Below, piece by piece: positions 56,886-64,000 of a stretch of DNA of 64,000 nucleotides. Within the stretch, counting starts at the first letter, position 1. Every line of letters starts with the position of its first letter. A program made the translations under genes and the position numbers. The DNA is from JACVRW01 sp963808775 (GTDB taxonomy: Bacteria; Actinomycetota; Thermoleophilia; Solirubrobacterales; Thermoleophilaceae). The notes under the pieces were generated by a model. The model did not search any database, was not told the DNA's origin, and was given only the letters and a program-made list of their open reading frames with translations. The stretch lies in the NCBI GenBank assembly GCA_963808775.1, contig CAWEGR010000005.1:682001-746000 (forward strand), given 5' to 3'.

Positions 56886-58141
56886 GCGCCCACCTCGGCC
56901 ATTATCGCGCCAGGGTGGCCCTCCGCGCTACGCCCCTCGCCCGTTTCCTCGGCGCCGACCAGGATCGAGATCTTGCCGAGGTGCTGGTTGTCGCGCATGA
57001 GCTGGTGGGCCTCCGGGACGCCCTCGAAGCCGAGCGTGCGCCACAGCACCGGCCGGATCTGACCCGAGTCGATCAGCTCGTTCGCCTTGGTGCACTCGTA
57101 CGCGTTGGCGAAGTGAGAGCCGATGATCTGCTTCTGGCGCATCCACAGGTAGCGCACGTCGAAGTCGAGGTCGAAGCCCGTCGTGCCCGCGCAGATCACG
57201 ACCTTGCCGAACGGCTTGACGGTGAACACCGAGGTGGGGAAGGTCGCCTTGCCGACGTGCTCGAAGACGATGTCGGGCTGGTCGCCGAGGATCTCCTTGA
57301 CGCGCTTCGAGAACGCGCGCGAGACGCCGAAGCGCTCCTTCTCCTCCTCGCGCGACTCGCCGCCGCGGCGCATCATGCCCGCGAACTCGTTGCGATCGAT
57401 GAAGTCGACCGCGCCGAGCTGCTTGACGAGCTGGCCCTTCTCCGGCGAGGACACGACGCCGACGCAGTGCGCGCCGGCGATCTTGCAGAGCTGCGTGGCG
57501 AACACGCCGAGCCCGCCGGCGGCGCCCCAGATCAGCACGCGCGCGCCCGCCTGCAGGTTGCACTGGGTCATCAGCATCCGGTACGCCGTGAAGTAGACGA
57601 GCCCGTAGGAGGCCGCCTCCTCCCAGGTCAGCCCCTTCGGCTTCGGCAGGAGCTGCTGCGCCTGCACCTTCGTGAACTGGGCGAACGATCCCCAGGTGGT
57701 CTCGTAGCCCCAGATCATCTGGGACGGGGCGGCGAGCGGGTCGAGGCCGTGGACCTCGACGTCCTCGTAGGAGGCCATGTTGCAGTGGATGACCACCTCG
57801 TCGCCGGGCTTCCAGCGAGTCACGCCGGCGCCGACCTTCCAGACGACGCCCGAGGCATCGGAGCCGCCGATGTGGTGCCCGTACTCGGGATGGTCGCCGT
57901 AGCGCATGACCGATACCGGCTGCCCGAGCGCGGCCCATACGTTGTTGTAGTTGACCCCGGCGGCCATCACGCGCACGACCACCTCGAACGCGCCCGGCTC
58001 GGGTACCTCGATCTCCTCGAGCTGGAATGCGTCGCGCGGCTCGCCGAAGCGCTCCTCGCGGATGACCCAGGCCGCCATCGTCTCCGGCAGCGTCCCGGGC
58101 TCGACCTCGAGCTCGGTCACCTTCGTCACGTCGATCGCCAT
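56882..58141 (-). CDS. ccr: Crotonyl-CoA carboxylase/reductase
   Basis: A 419-residue medium-chain reductase that reduces crotonyl-CoA with NADPH and adds CO2 to give ethylmalonyl-CoA. ERFGEPRDAFQLEEIEVPEP and AGVNYNNVWAALGQPVSVMR are diagnostic of Ccr; YETTWGSFAQFTKVQAQQLL, LIWGAAGGLGVFATQLCKIA (cofactor) and QIIGSHFANAYECTKANEL also match. The Asn of VNYNNVW, the Glu of YETT and the His of GSHFAN correspond to residues known to hold CO2, which argues for a carboxylating enzyme rather than a plain enoyl reductase. The start at 58141 avoids an unlikely upstream extension. It is the committing enzyme of the ethylmalonyl-CoA pathway. Confidence 0.95.
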   Translation of the reverse strand: MAIDVTKVTELEVEPGTLPETMAAWVIREERFGEPRDAFQLEEIEVPEPGAFEVVVRVMAAGVNYNNVWAALGQPVSVMRYGDHPEYGHHIGGSDASGVVWKVGAGVTRWKPGDEVVIHCNMASYEDVEVHGLDPLAAPSQMIWGYETTWGSFAQFTKVQAQQLLPKPKGLTWEEAASYGLVYFTAYRMLMTQCNLQAGARVLIWGAAGGLGVFATQLCKIAGAHCVGVVSSPEKGQLVKQLGAVDFIDRNEFAGMMRRGGESREEEKERFGVSRAFSKRVKEILGDQPDIVFEHVGKATFPTSVFTVKPFGKVVICAGTTGFDLDFDVRYLWMRQKQIIGSHFANAYECTKANELIDSGQIRPVLWRTLGFEGVPEAHQLMRDNQHLGKISILVGAEETGEGRSAEGHPGAIMAEVGA

Positions 58142-58199
58142 AGGGGCGGGGAGACTATCGCCCGGCGCGCGCCCGGCGGAGGGGTAGCATCGCGCCGCG

Positions 58200-58598
58200 A
58201 TGACGCAGGCCGACGAGATCACGGCCGTCGCGACGCGCTTCCTGGGGGCCTTCTCGGACGCCGACTTCGAGACGATGCGCTCGCTGCTCGCACCCGACCT
58301 CGCCGCCTGGGTCACGAACGCGAGCGGCGGCGCCGACCGGCTCGACGGGCGCGACGAGTACCTCGCCCGCATCGAGGCGATGGACCTGCCCTCGGCGCGC
58401 TTCAGCGTCGAGCTCACCCAGCCGCCCGTCGCGGTCGGCTCCGATCACGTGCTCGTGATGGTCGAGGTGCGCGCGGAGCGCGGCGGCCGCACGCTCCACA
58501 ACTTCGCCGCACACCTGCTGCGGATCGCCGGCGGGACCGTCAGGGAGTGGTGGATGACTGAGGCGAAACCGGCTGAGAGCGACCGATTCTGGGCTTGA
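58200..58598 (+). CDS. SnoaL-like (NTF2-fold) protein
   Basis: A 132-residue protein: ITAVATRFLGAFSDADFETM, RSLLAPDLAAWVTNASGGAD, and a closing LLRIAGGTVREWWMTEAKPA. It is the fourth member of this fold in the window. It is divergent from ccr with a 58-base gap. The last 59 bases overlap the convergent MFS gene. Function unknown. Confidence 0.82.
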   Translation: MTQADEITAVATRFLGAFSDADFETMRSLLAPDLAAWVTNASGGADRLDGRDEYLARIEAMDLPSARFSVELTQPPVAVGSDHVLVMVEVRAERGGRTLHNFAAHLLRIAGGTVREWWMTEAKPAESDRFWA

Positions 58599-60111
58599 CC
58601 TCGGGCTCGAGCCGCTCCTTCGGGGCGATCAGCACCCAGGCGACCACCGCGCCGCATGCCGCCATGGCGGCCGAGAGCCACATCCCGTTCGAGAGCGCGT
58701 GGATGAACGCGTCCTGCGCGGCGCCCGCCGCGCGCGGCGGCAGGTCGGCGGCCGCGCCCGAACCGAGGTTCTCGACGATGCGGTCGCGCAGCGCCGGGCC
58801 GATGCCGCTGCCGGCGAGGTTCTTCTCGATCTCGTTGTGCGCGAGGTGCTGGAAGAGCGCTCCGATCGCCGCCACGCCGAAGGTGCCCCCGACCATGCGG
58901 CTCATGCTCAGGATTCCGGATGCGACACCCGCCTTCTCGGCCCGCACGGAGTTCATCGCGGCCGTCGACATCGGCGACATCACGAGCGCGATCCCGATGC
59001 CCATCACGATGAACGCGGGCAGCAGCAGCCCGTAGCCCGTGTCGACGTCGATGCGGGTCTGCAGGAACAGCGCGACGGCCGTGAGCGACAGGCCCGTGAC
59101 GATCAGGGGCCGCGGCCCGACACGGTCCGTCAGCCGTCCCGCCAGCGGCGCGACCAGCACGATCATCAGCGTCGAGGGCAGGAAGCGCACGCCCGCCTCG
59201 ACTGCCGAGTAGCCGAGGATGTTCTGCATGTAGAGGGCGATGAAGAAGAAGACGGCGAGCATCGAGAACGAGACGATGAACGCGACGATGCTCGCCCCGA
59301 GGAAGGTCCGGGAGCGGAAGAAGTCGAAGTCGACGATCGGGTCGCGCACCCGCGGCTCGAGCCAGACGAAGGTGGCGAGTCCGACCGCGGCCAGGGTCAG
59401 CAGGGCCACGATCTCGGGCGAGCCCCATCCCCACGAGTTGCCCTCGACGAGCGCGAGCACCAGCGCCGTGAGCCCGGTCGAGACGGCCGCGATCCCCGGC
59501 CAGTCGATGCGGTGCTCCGTGGTCTCGTCGCGCGACTCCAGGGTCGCGAACAGGGTCACGGCGACGGCGCCCACCGCCACCGGCAGGTTGAGGAAGAAGA
59601 TCGCGCGCCAGGAGACGTACTCGGCGAGCACGCCGCCGACCACGGGCCCGACGGCGAGCGCGAGTGCGGACACGCCCGCCCACGTCCCGATCGCCTTGCC
59701 GCGCTCCTCGGGCGGGAACGCGTTGGTGATGATCGAGAGGGTGGCCGGCATCATGAACGCCGCACCCACGCCCTGGACCGCCCGCCCGGCCACGAGCCAG
59801 GCCTGGTCGGGGGCGAGGCCGATCGCGGCGCTCGACACGGCGAACACCACGACGCCGAACAGGAACATGCGCCGGCGGCCGAGGATGTCGCCGAGCCGGC
59901 CGCCCGTGACGAGCAGCACCGCGAACGTCAGCGTGTAGGCGTTCACGGTCCACTCGAGGCCCGACAGGCTCGCCCCCAGGTCGTCCTGGATCGACGGCAG
60001 CGCCACGTTCACGACGGTGTTGTCGAGCATCACCATGAACAGCGCGAAGCACATGGCGGCGAGCGTCCACCAGCGGCGGTTGTCCTCGTTGAGGCGGATG
60101 CGCTCGGTCAT
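58540..60111 (-). CDS. MFS drug exporter, DHA2 (14-helix) family
   Basis: A 523-residue transporter. LDNTVVNVALPSIQDDLGAS in helix 1, GGRLGDILGRRRMFLFGV (motif A), GVGAAFMMPATLSIITNAFP and AVGPVVGGVLAEYVSWRAIF (motif C) are those of DHA2 multidrug/proton antiporters. Fourteen helices can be counted. ATG 60111 overlaps the MarR stop (ATGA); a GTG 9 bases upstream is less likely. The MarR upstream in the operon probably represses it. The soluble C-terminal tail overlaps the SnoaL gene. Confidence 0.93.
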   Translation of the reverse strand: MTERIRLNEDNRRWWTLAAMCFALFMVMLDNTVVNVALPSIQDDLGASLSGLEWTVNAYTLTFAVLLVTGGRLGDILGRRRMFLFGVVVFAVSSAAIGLAPDQAWLVAGRAVQGVGAAFMMPATLSIITNAFPPEERGKAIGTWAGVSALALAVGPVVGGVLAEYVSWRAIFFLNLPVAVGAVAVTLFATLESRDETTEHRIDWPGIAAVSTGLTALVLALVEGNSWGWGSPEIVALLTLAAVGLATFVWLEPRVRDPIVDFDFFRSRTFLGASIVAFIVSFSMLAVFFFIALYMQNILGYSAVEAGVRFLPSTLMIVLVAPLAGRLTDRVGPRPLIVTGLSLTAVALFLQTRIDVDTGYGLLLPAFIVMGIGIALVMSPMSTAAMNSVRAEKAGVASGILSMSRMVGGTFGVAAIGALFQHLAHNEIEKNLAGSGIGPALRDRIVENLGSGAAADLPPRAAGAAQDAFIHALSNGMWLSAAMAACGAVVAWVLIAPKERLEPEVKPRIGRSQPVSPQSSTTP

Positions 60112-60571
60112 GCCGACCACCTCGCCACGAGCGGCGCCAGCGCCGCGCCGAGCGCCTCCTGCTCGCCCGGCTCGAGGCCGTCGACGAACGTGCGGATTCC
60201 GGCGATGCGCAGCTCGAGCAGGCGCTCGTAGGTGCGCCGCCCGCGCGCGGTGACCTTGACGAGCCGCGAGCGGCGGTCGCGCGGGTCCTCGGTGCGCGAC
60301 ACGTGTCCCTCGCGAACGAGGCCGTCGACGGCGCGGCTGATTCCTGCGAGCGAAAGGCCGATCTGGGCCGACAGCGCGCCGAGCGAGAGGGGGGCGTCGC
60401 CTCGCTGAGCGTCTTGAGGCACTTGACCTGGGTGATCGTGAGGCCGGCGTCCTCGACCGCGGCGAACACGTCGCGGTTGGTGTCGCTCATGACCTTGCGC
60501 AGGAACTGGAAGAGGTCCTGGGTGAGGGCCTCGGTTCCGGTGGCGGCCGGTGCGGGAGAAGATGCTTGCAC
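60108..60571 (-). CDS. MarR-family regulator of the MFS exporter (one frame break)
   Basis: GTG 60571 begins QASSPAPAATGTEALTQDLF and QFLRKVMSDTNRDVFAAVED; the frame breaks near 60397 in a CCCCCC/GGGGGG run, where one added base joins KTLSEG to DAPLSLGALSAQIGLSLAGI. The recognition helix and wing (RAVDGLVREGHVSRTEDPRD, RRSRLVKVTARGRRTYERLL) follow intact. Repaired length about 154 residues. A palindrome covers its own start codon, so autorepression is very likely. It is coupled to the exporter gene. Confidence 0.85.
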
Positions 60572-60578
60572 GCAAGCA
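60563..60578. promoter_or_regulatory. MarR operator-like palindrome over the start codon
   Basis: TGCTTGCACGCAAGCA: 7-bp perfect arms around AC. The GTG start of the MarR gene (60569-60571) lies inside it. The half site is extended by GCAAGCAAG on the right. It also lies 71 bases upstream of the divergent histidine kinase. Confidence 0.7.
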
Positions 60579-60648
60579 AGTATTGCAGATCGTGGGCGCG
60601 AGAGCCAAACGGGCCTCCATGTGGGTGGCTCGCTGCCATACTCAAGGC

Positions 60649-62220
60649 ATGCCGTCGGACAGGGACGCTCCGGCAGGCCGGCCGGTTCCCACGACCGAGG
60701 ACGAGCGTCTGCTCGAGCTACGTCAGTTCGCGGAGACGCGGCTTCGGCAGATGGTGGAGCAGCTGGATGATCCCGTCTGGGTCGCTGACCCGGAGACGCT
60801 CCGCGTCCTGTACGTGAACGCCGCCTACGAGCGCCTCTTCGGCCGCAGCCGCGAATCGCTCTACGCGCGCACGGAGTCCTGGATCGAGGCGATCCACCCG
60901 GACGACCGCCCGCGCTTCGAGGAGGGCCTGCGCGACTGGTACCGGACGGCGCGCTACGACGACGAGCTGCGGATCGTGCCGCCCGAGGGCGAGGAGCGCC
61001 GGATCCGGGCGAGGGCATTCCCGATCCGCGACGAGACCGGCGCGATCGTGCTGCTGGGCGGCATCGGCGAGGACGTGACGGAGCAGCGCGCCGCGGAGGC
61101 GGAGCGAGAGCGTCTCGAGGAGGCCGTCCGGCGCACGCAGAAGCTCGAGGCGGTGGGCCGGCTCGCGGGCGGCGTGGCGCACGACTTCAACAACGTGCTG
61201 GCCGTGATCGCGGGCGCGGCGTCCATGCTGCAGGACGAGGTCGAGGGACCGGAGCAGCGCCGCGACGTCGACGAGATCCTCGCCGCGACCGAGCGCGCGG
61301 CGAAGCTCGTGAGCCAGCTCCTGTCGATCTCGCGCCCGCGCATCTCGCGCGAGGCGAGCGCGGACCTCGTCGAGATGGTCAGGGGCGCCGAGCTGCTCTT
61401 GAGCAGGACGCTCGGGACCGGGATCGAGGTCGAGCTCGAGCTCGATCCGGCGACGCCCCCGGCGCGGCTCGAGCAGTCGCACGCGGAGCAGCTGCTCCTC
61501 AACCTGTCCGTCAACGCCCGCGACGCGATGCCCGCCGGCGGGACCCTGACGATCCGGGTGTGCTCGTCGACGCTCGCCGGCGAGCCCTGCGCCGTGCTGG
61601 AGGTGGCGGACACGGGTCCGGGCGTGCCGCCCGCCATCCGCGAGCGCATCTTCGAGCCCTTCTTCACCACGCGCACCGACGGGACCGGCCTGGGGCTCTC
61701 GACCGTGCACCGGATCGTGACCTCGGCGGGCGGGAGCGTCGAGTTCGCCGACGCCCCTGCGGGCGGCGCGATCTTCCGGCTTCTGATTCCTCGGGCGAAC
61801 GGCGCCGAGGCGCCTGAAGAGGCGAGCCCGCCTCCCGGGGGCGACGTGGCCGCGGGCCGGACGATCCTCCTGGTGGAGGACGAGGCGCCGCTCCGGCGCG
61901 TGCTCCAGCGCGCGCTCGAGGCGGCCGGGTACGCGGTCGTGGCGCCTGAGCGCGCGGAGGACGCGAGCGATCTGATCCGCGCCGGCGAGACCCGCTTCGA
62001 CCTGATGGTCACCGACATCGTCATGCCGGGCCTGTCGGGCGAGCAGCTCGCCGAGGAGCTGCAGATGGCGCAGCCGGGGCTGCCCGTCGTGTTCATGTCG
62101 GGCTACGCGCCCGAGCGCACGGCCGGCTCGGCGCCTGCCGCCGAGCGCGTGCTCGCCAAGCCGTTTCGCCCCCAGGCGCTGCTCGACGAGGTGGCGCTGG
62201 CGCTCGACGGGCACTCCTAG
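60649..62220 (+). CDS. Hybrid PAS sensor histidine kinase with receiver domain
   Basis: A 523-residue soluble protein; ATG 60649 gives a clean N-terminus, although the frame is open further upstream. Domains: PAS (residues about 30-150; DDPVWVADPETLRVLYVNAA, IRARAFPIRDETGAIVLLGG), dimerisation/phosphoacceptor helix with His in GGVAHDFNNVLAVIAGAA, ATPase (LLLNLSVNARDAMPAGG, VADTGPGVPP, FFTTRTDGTGLGLST) and a C-terminal receiver (ILLVEDEAPLRRVL; phospho-Asp in DLMVTDIVMPGLSG; Lys in RVLAKPFRP). No membrane segment, so it senses a cytosolic cue. The HDFNN type usually phosphorylates its own receiver. Confidence 0.93.
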   Translation: MPSDRDAPAGRPVPTTEDERLLELRQFAETRLRQMVEQLDDPVWVADPETLRVLYVNAAYERLFGRSRESLYARTESWIEAIHPDDRPRFEEGLRDWYRTARYDDELRIVPPEGEERRIRARAFPIRDETGAIVLLGGIGEDVTEQRAAEAERERLEEAVRRTQKLEAVGRLAGGVAHDFNNVLAVIAGAASMLQDEVEGPEQRRDVDEILAATERAAKLVSQLLSISRPRISREASADLVEMVRGAELLLSRTLGTGIEVELELDPATPPARLEQSHAEQLLLNLSVNARDAMPAGGTLTIRVCSSTLAGEPCAVLEVADTGPGVPPAIRERIFEPFFTTRTDGTGLGLSTVHRIVTSAGGSVEFADAPAGGAIFRLLIPRANGAEAPEEASPPPGGDVAAGRTILLVEDEAPLRRVLQRALEAAGYAVVAPERAEDASDLIRAGETRFDLMVTDIVMPGLSGEQLAEELQMAQPGLPVVFMSGYAPERTAGSAPAAERVLAKPFRPQALLDEVALALDGHS

Positions 62221-62275
62221 CGGGCGATCCCGCCCGTTCCGTCAGGTCGAGGCCCTACCGTGCGACCTGATCCCA

Positions 62276-63553
62276 ATGGAGGCTGCAACACCCCTCAGAA
62301 AGCCGCACGTGCGCACTCTCGGCGAGTCGCTCGTGATCGACGGCCTGATCGTCGACGATGAGGTCGCCGTGCGCCTCGTCGCGGAGCGCGAGCGCAGCGG
62401 CGACGATCCCGCGAAGCTCGTGCGCGACGCCGTCGAGATCGGCGCGCGCGTGCTCGACCGCGAGCAGGCGGGCGCGAACGCGGAGTTCGTGCGCACGGAG
62501 TTCGAGCGGGCGGCGGCTTCGCTGAACGCGCAGTTCACGGAGCGGGCGGGCGTGGTCGCGGAGCAGCTCGACGCCAGCGTCGCGAGGGTGTTCAGCCCGG
62601 AGAACGGCCAGCTCCGGCAGGAGCTCGACAAGCTGTTCTCGGACGGCTCGGCGGCATCCGTGCAGAACCGCGTGCGCGAGCTCGTGGCGGAGACGCTCGC
62701 GCGCTCGCGCGCCGACCTCGTGCGCCAGTTCTCGGCGGCCGACGAGAACAACCCGCTCGCGGAGTTCAAGACGCGCGCGGTCGCGACGATCGAGCAGGCC
62801 GCGGCTCGCTCCGACCTCATGCAGAAGGACCTGCTCCAGAAGATGGCCGAGCTCGAGAAGCAGCTCGAGGCGCTGCGGGTCGAGAAGCGCAGCCTCGAGG
62901 AGCTCGAGGCGGAGCGCGAGCGCGGCACGGCGAAGGGGCGCAGCTTCGAGGAGCGCGTGGCGGAGCTCGTGGATCGCATCGCGCTCGCTCAGGGCGACGT
63001 CGCCGAGGCCGTGGGGGACGTCAAGGAGGCCACCGGGAAGGTCGGCGACGTCGTCGTCGACATCTGCGCAGCGGACGGCCCCGCGCGCGGCCGGGTCGTG
63101 TTCGAGGCGAAGGACAAGCGGCTCTCGCGGCCGGCGGCGCTCAAGGAGCTCGACGACGCGATGGCCGAGCGCAGCGCGGGCTTCGGCGTACTCGTGGTGC
63201 CCACCGAGGACGAGCTCCCGGCGAAGACGGAGCCCCTGCGCGAGTACAACGGCGACAAGCTGGTCGTCGTGCTCGGGCCGGACTCGGGCGAGCTCGCTCT
63301 CGAGCTCGCCTACCGCCTGGCCCGCGCCCGCGTGCTGATGACGCGCGACGACGCCGCGGGGATCGACGCCGGCGCCGTGGCGGCGACCGTCGAGCGCGCG
63401 CAGCAGGCGCTCTGCGAGGAGCTCCGCATCAAGCAGCAGCTCACCGGCGCGCAGACGAGCATCGAGCGCGCCCGCGATCTCGTGCAGGGCATGACCGCGC
63501 AGTTGCGCGGCCAGCTCGACGAGATCGACGTGCTGCTGCGCGCCGGCGGCTAG
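62276..63553 (+). CDS. Coiled-coil protein with nuclease-like domain, unknown function
   Basis: A 425-residue soluble protein. Residues about 20-235 are helical with long Glu/Ala/Arg heptads (LEKQLEALRVEKRSLEELEA). Residues about 250-335 resemble a PD-(D/E)xK nuclease core: VGDVVVDICAADGP (Asp near 262) and RVVFEAKDKR (Glu 277, Lys 279), then a helix ALKELDDAMAERSAGFGVLV, as in RmuC/DUF2130-like proteins. The C-terminal 80 residues form another coiled coil. A hairpin CGGGCG-ATCC-CGCCCG follows the kinase stop just upstream, so it is probably a separate transcript. It may act on DNA ends or replication by-products; unproven. Confidence 0.75.
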   Translation: MEAATPLRKPHVRTLGESLVIDGLIVDDEVAVRLVAERERSGDDPAKLVRDAVEIGARVLDREQAGANAEFVRTEFERAAASLNAQFTERAGVVAEQLDASVARVFSPENGQLRQELDKLFSDGSAASVQNRVRELVAETLARSRADLVRQFSAADENNPLAEFKTRAVATIEQAAARSDLMQKDLLQKMAELEKQLEALRVEKRSLEELEAERERGTAKGRSFEERVAELVDRIALAQGDVAEAVGDVKEATGKVGDVVVDICAADGPARGRVVFEAKDKRLSRPAALKELDDAMAERSAGFGVLVVPTEDELPAKTEPLREYNGDKLVVVLGPDSGELALELAYRLARARVLMTRDDAAGIDAGAVAATVERAQQALCEELRIKQQLTGAQTSIERARDLVQGMTAQLRGQLDEIDVLLRAGG

Positions 63554-64000
63554 CCGCCGGTCTCGCCGTGGTAGTACGGCACCGAGGAGCTGCGCTCGAC
63601 CATCACGTTCTCGGCGCGGATGCCCGTCCAGACGCCGACCTTGTCGCTGTCCGGGTAGGCCGTGGCGGCCGGGACGATGATCGGCGACCACATCACGACG
63701 CGGGCGGTCTCGGCGCTGTCGTTGCGGACCTGGTGGGCGCCGTCGGGGCCGCGGGGGAAGAACACGAGGTCGAGCGGCGCGAGCTGCTCCGTGCCCTCGG
63801 GCGTGCGGACGCTCGGCGTCCCGCTGAGGACGAGCAGCCATTCCTCCTCGGCGTACTCGTAGTGGTAGGGGCAGATCGCCTCGCCGGGCGGAAGCTCGTA
63901 GAGGCTCGCGCCGGTCCCCTCCGCCCCGAATCCGGGCCCGGGCCGCAGCATGCCCGCGCGGAAGCCGGGCGGGTCCTCGGAGTCGAACTGGAGCTCCGGG
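63550..64000 (-). CDS. Cupin-domain protein, 5' end cut by window
   Basis: The frame is open to the right edge (before the Met at 63951 it reads PELQFDSEDPPGFRAG), so the start is outside. The visible 150 residues contain a cupin: LYELPPGEAICPYHYEYAEE (motif 1 with HxH replaced by HYEYAEEE) and PLDLVFFPRGPDGAHQVRND (motif 2 with His). The central strand EEWLLVLSGTPSVRTPEG precedes it. Such single-domain proteins bind a metal or sugar; the reaction is unknown. Its end overlaps the coiled-coil gene by 4 bases. Confidence 0.85.
   Translation of the reverse strand, partial: PELQFDSEDPPGFRAGMLRPGPGFGAEGTGASLYELPPGEAICPYHYEYAEEEWLLVLSGTPSVRTPEGTEQLAPLDLVFFPRGPDGAHQVRNDSAETARVVMWSPIIVPAATAYPDSDKVGVWTGIRAENVMVERSSSVPYYHGETGG

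Overview
The window is about 70% G+C, densely coded on both strands, and has actinobacterial traits: a LexA box of the CGAAC-N4-GTTCG type, cyclic di-AMP (ydaO-type) riboswitches, an ethylmalonyl-CoA pathway gene set like that of Streptomyces, many GTG/TTG starts and frequent 4-base GTGA/ATGA stop-start overlaps. The mix of genes (DM13, MMPL, sortase with a tiny LPXTG substrate, type A RNase P RNA) suggests a deep-branching actinobacterium such as Thermoleophilia/Solirubrobacterales. That placement is inference only. No insertion sequence, prophage, CRISPR array or rRNA operon was seen.

Region 1 (1-5.2 kb) is a nitrogen-scavenging block. It holds three ureohydrolases (one cut by the window edge), a GntR regulator, a flavin oxidoreductase and a SnoaL-like protein. 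The central enzyme resembles the nickel-dependent guanidine hydrolase GdmH and lies 9 bp upstream of a nickel/cobalt permease.

Region 2 (5.2-16.5 kb) has an ECF sigma/anti-sigma pair with a matching promoter-like motif before two flanking genes, several small stress-type proteins, tRNA-Leu(GAG), lexA with a complete SOS box, rnpB with a strong terminator hairpin, a membrane cytochrome c, a first c-di-AMP riboswitch ahead of an unknown tail-anchored protein, a Cys-less AhpD-fold protein with an HxlR regulator, and glutamine synthetase.

Region 3 (16.5-30.7 kb) has a MarR/MMPL exporter pair, an M28 peptidase coupled to a DUF255 thioredoxin-fold protein, an orphan ATPase, an acyl-CoA ligase with a TetR regulator, a large membrane protein, a second c-di-AMP riboswitch controlling an NlpC/P60-like wall hydrolase, FkbM methyltransferase, and acyl-CoA dehydrogenase plus an SCP2-like protein.

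Region 4 (30.7-58.2 kb) is dominated by acetyl-CoA and C4 metabolism: ferredoxin-sucD-sucC, malyl-CoA lyase, MaoC-type hydratase, PEP carboxykinase, aldehyde dehydrogenase, ROK kinase, CoA-transferase, ethylmalonyl-CoA mutase with its MeaB chaperone, and crotonyl-CoA carboxylase/reductase. Together these would convert acetyl-CoA to malate and succinyl-CoA and on to phosphoenolpyruvate. Between them are secreted calcium-binding repeat proteins, a sortase system, a ChrA permease, MobA-like transferase and ClpS.

Region 5 (58.2-64 kb) has a SnoaL protein, a MarR-MFS efflux operon, a hybrid histidine kinase, a coiled-coil protein with a nuclease-like domain, and a cupin cut by the window end.

Main caveat: at least eleven genes, including conserved sucD and meaB, contain one or two single-base frame breaks, often in short C or G runs. 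This looks like consensus error rather than gene decay, so those genes are given as one broken CDS each with the break position.
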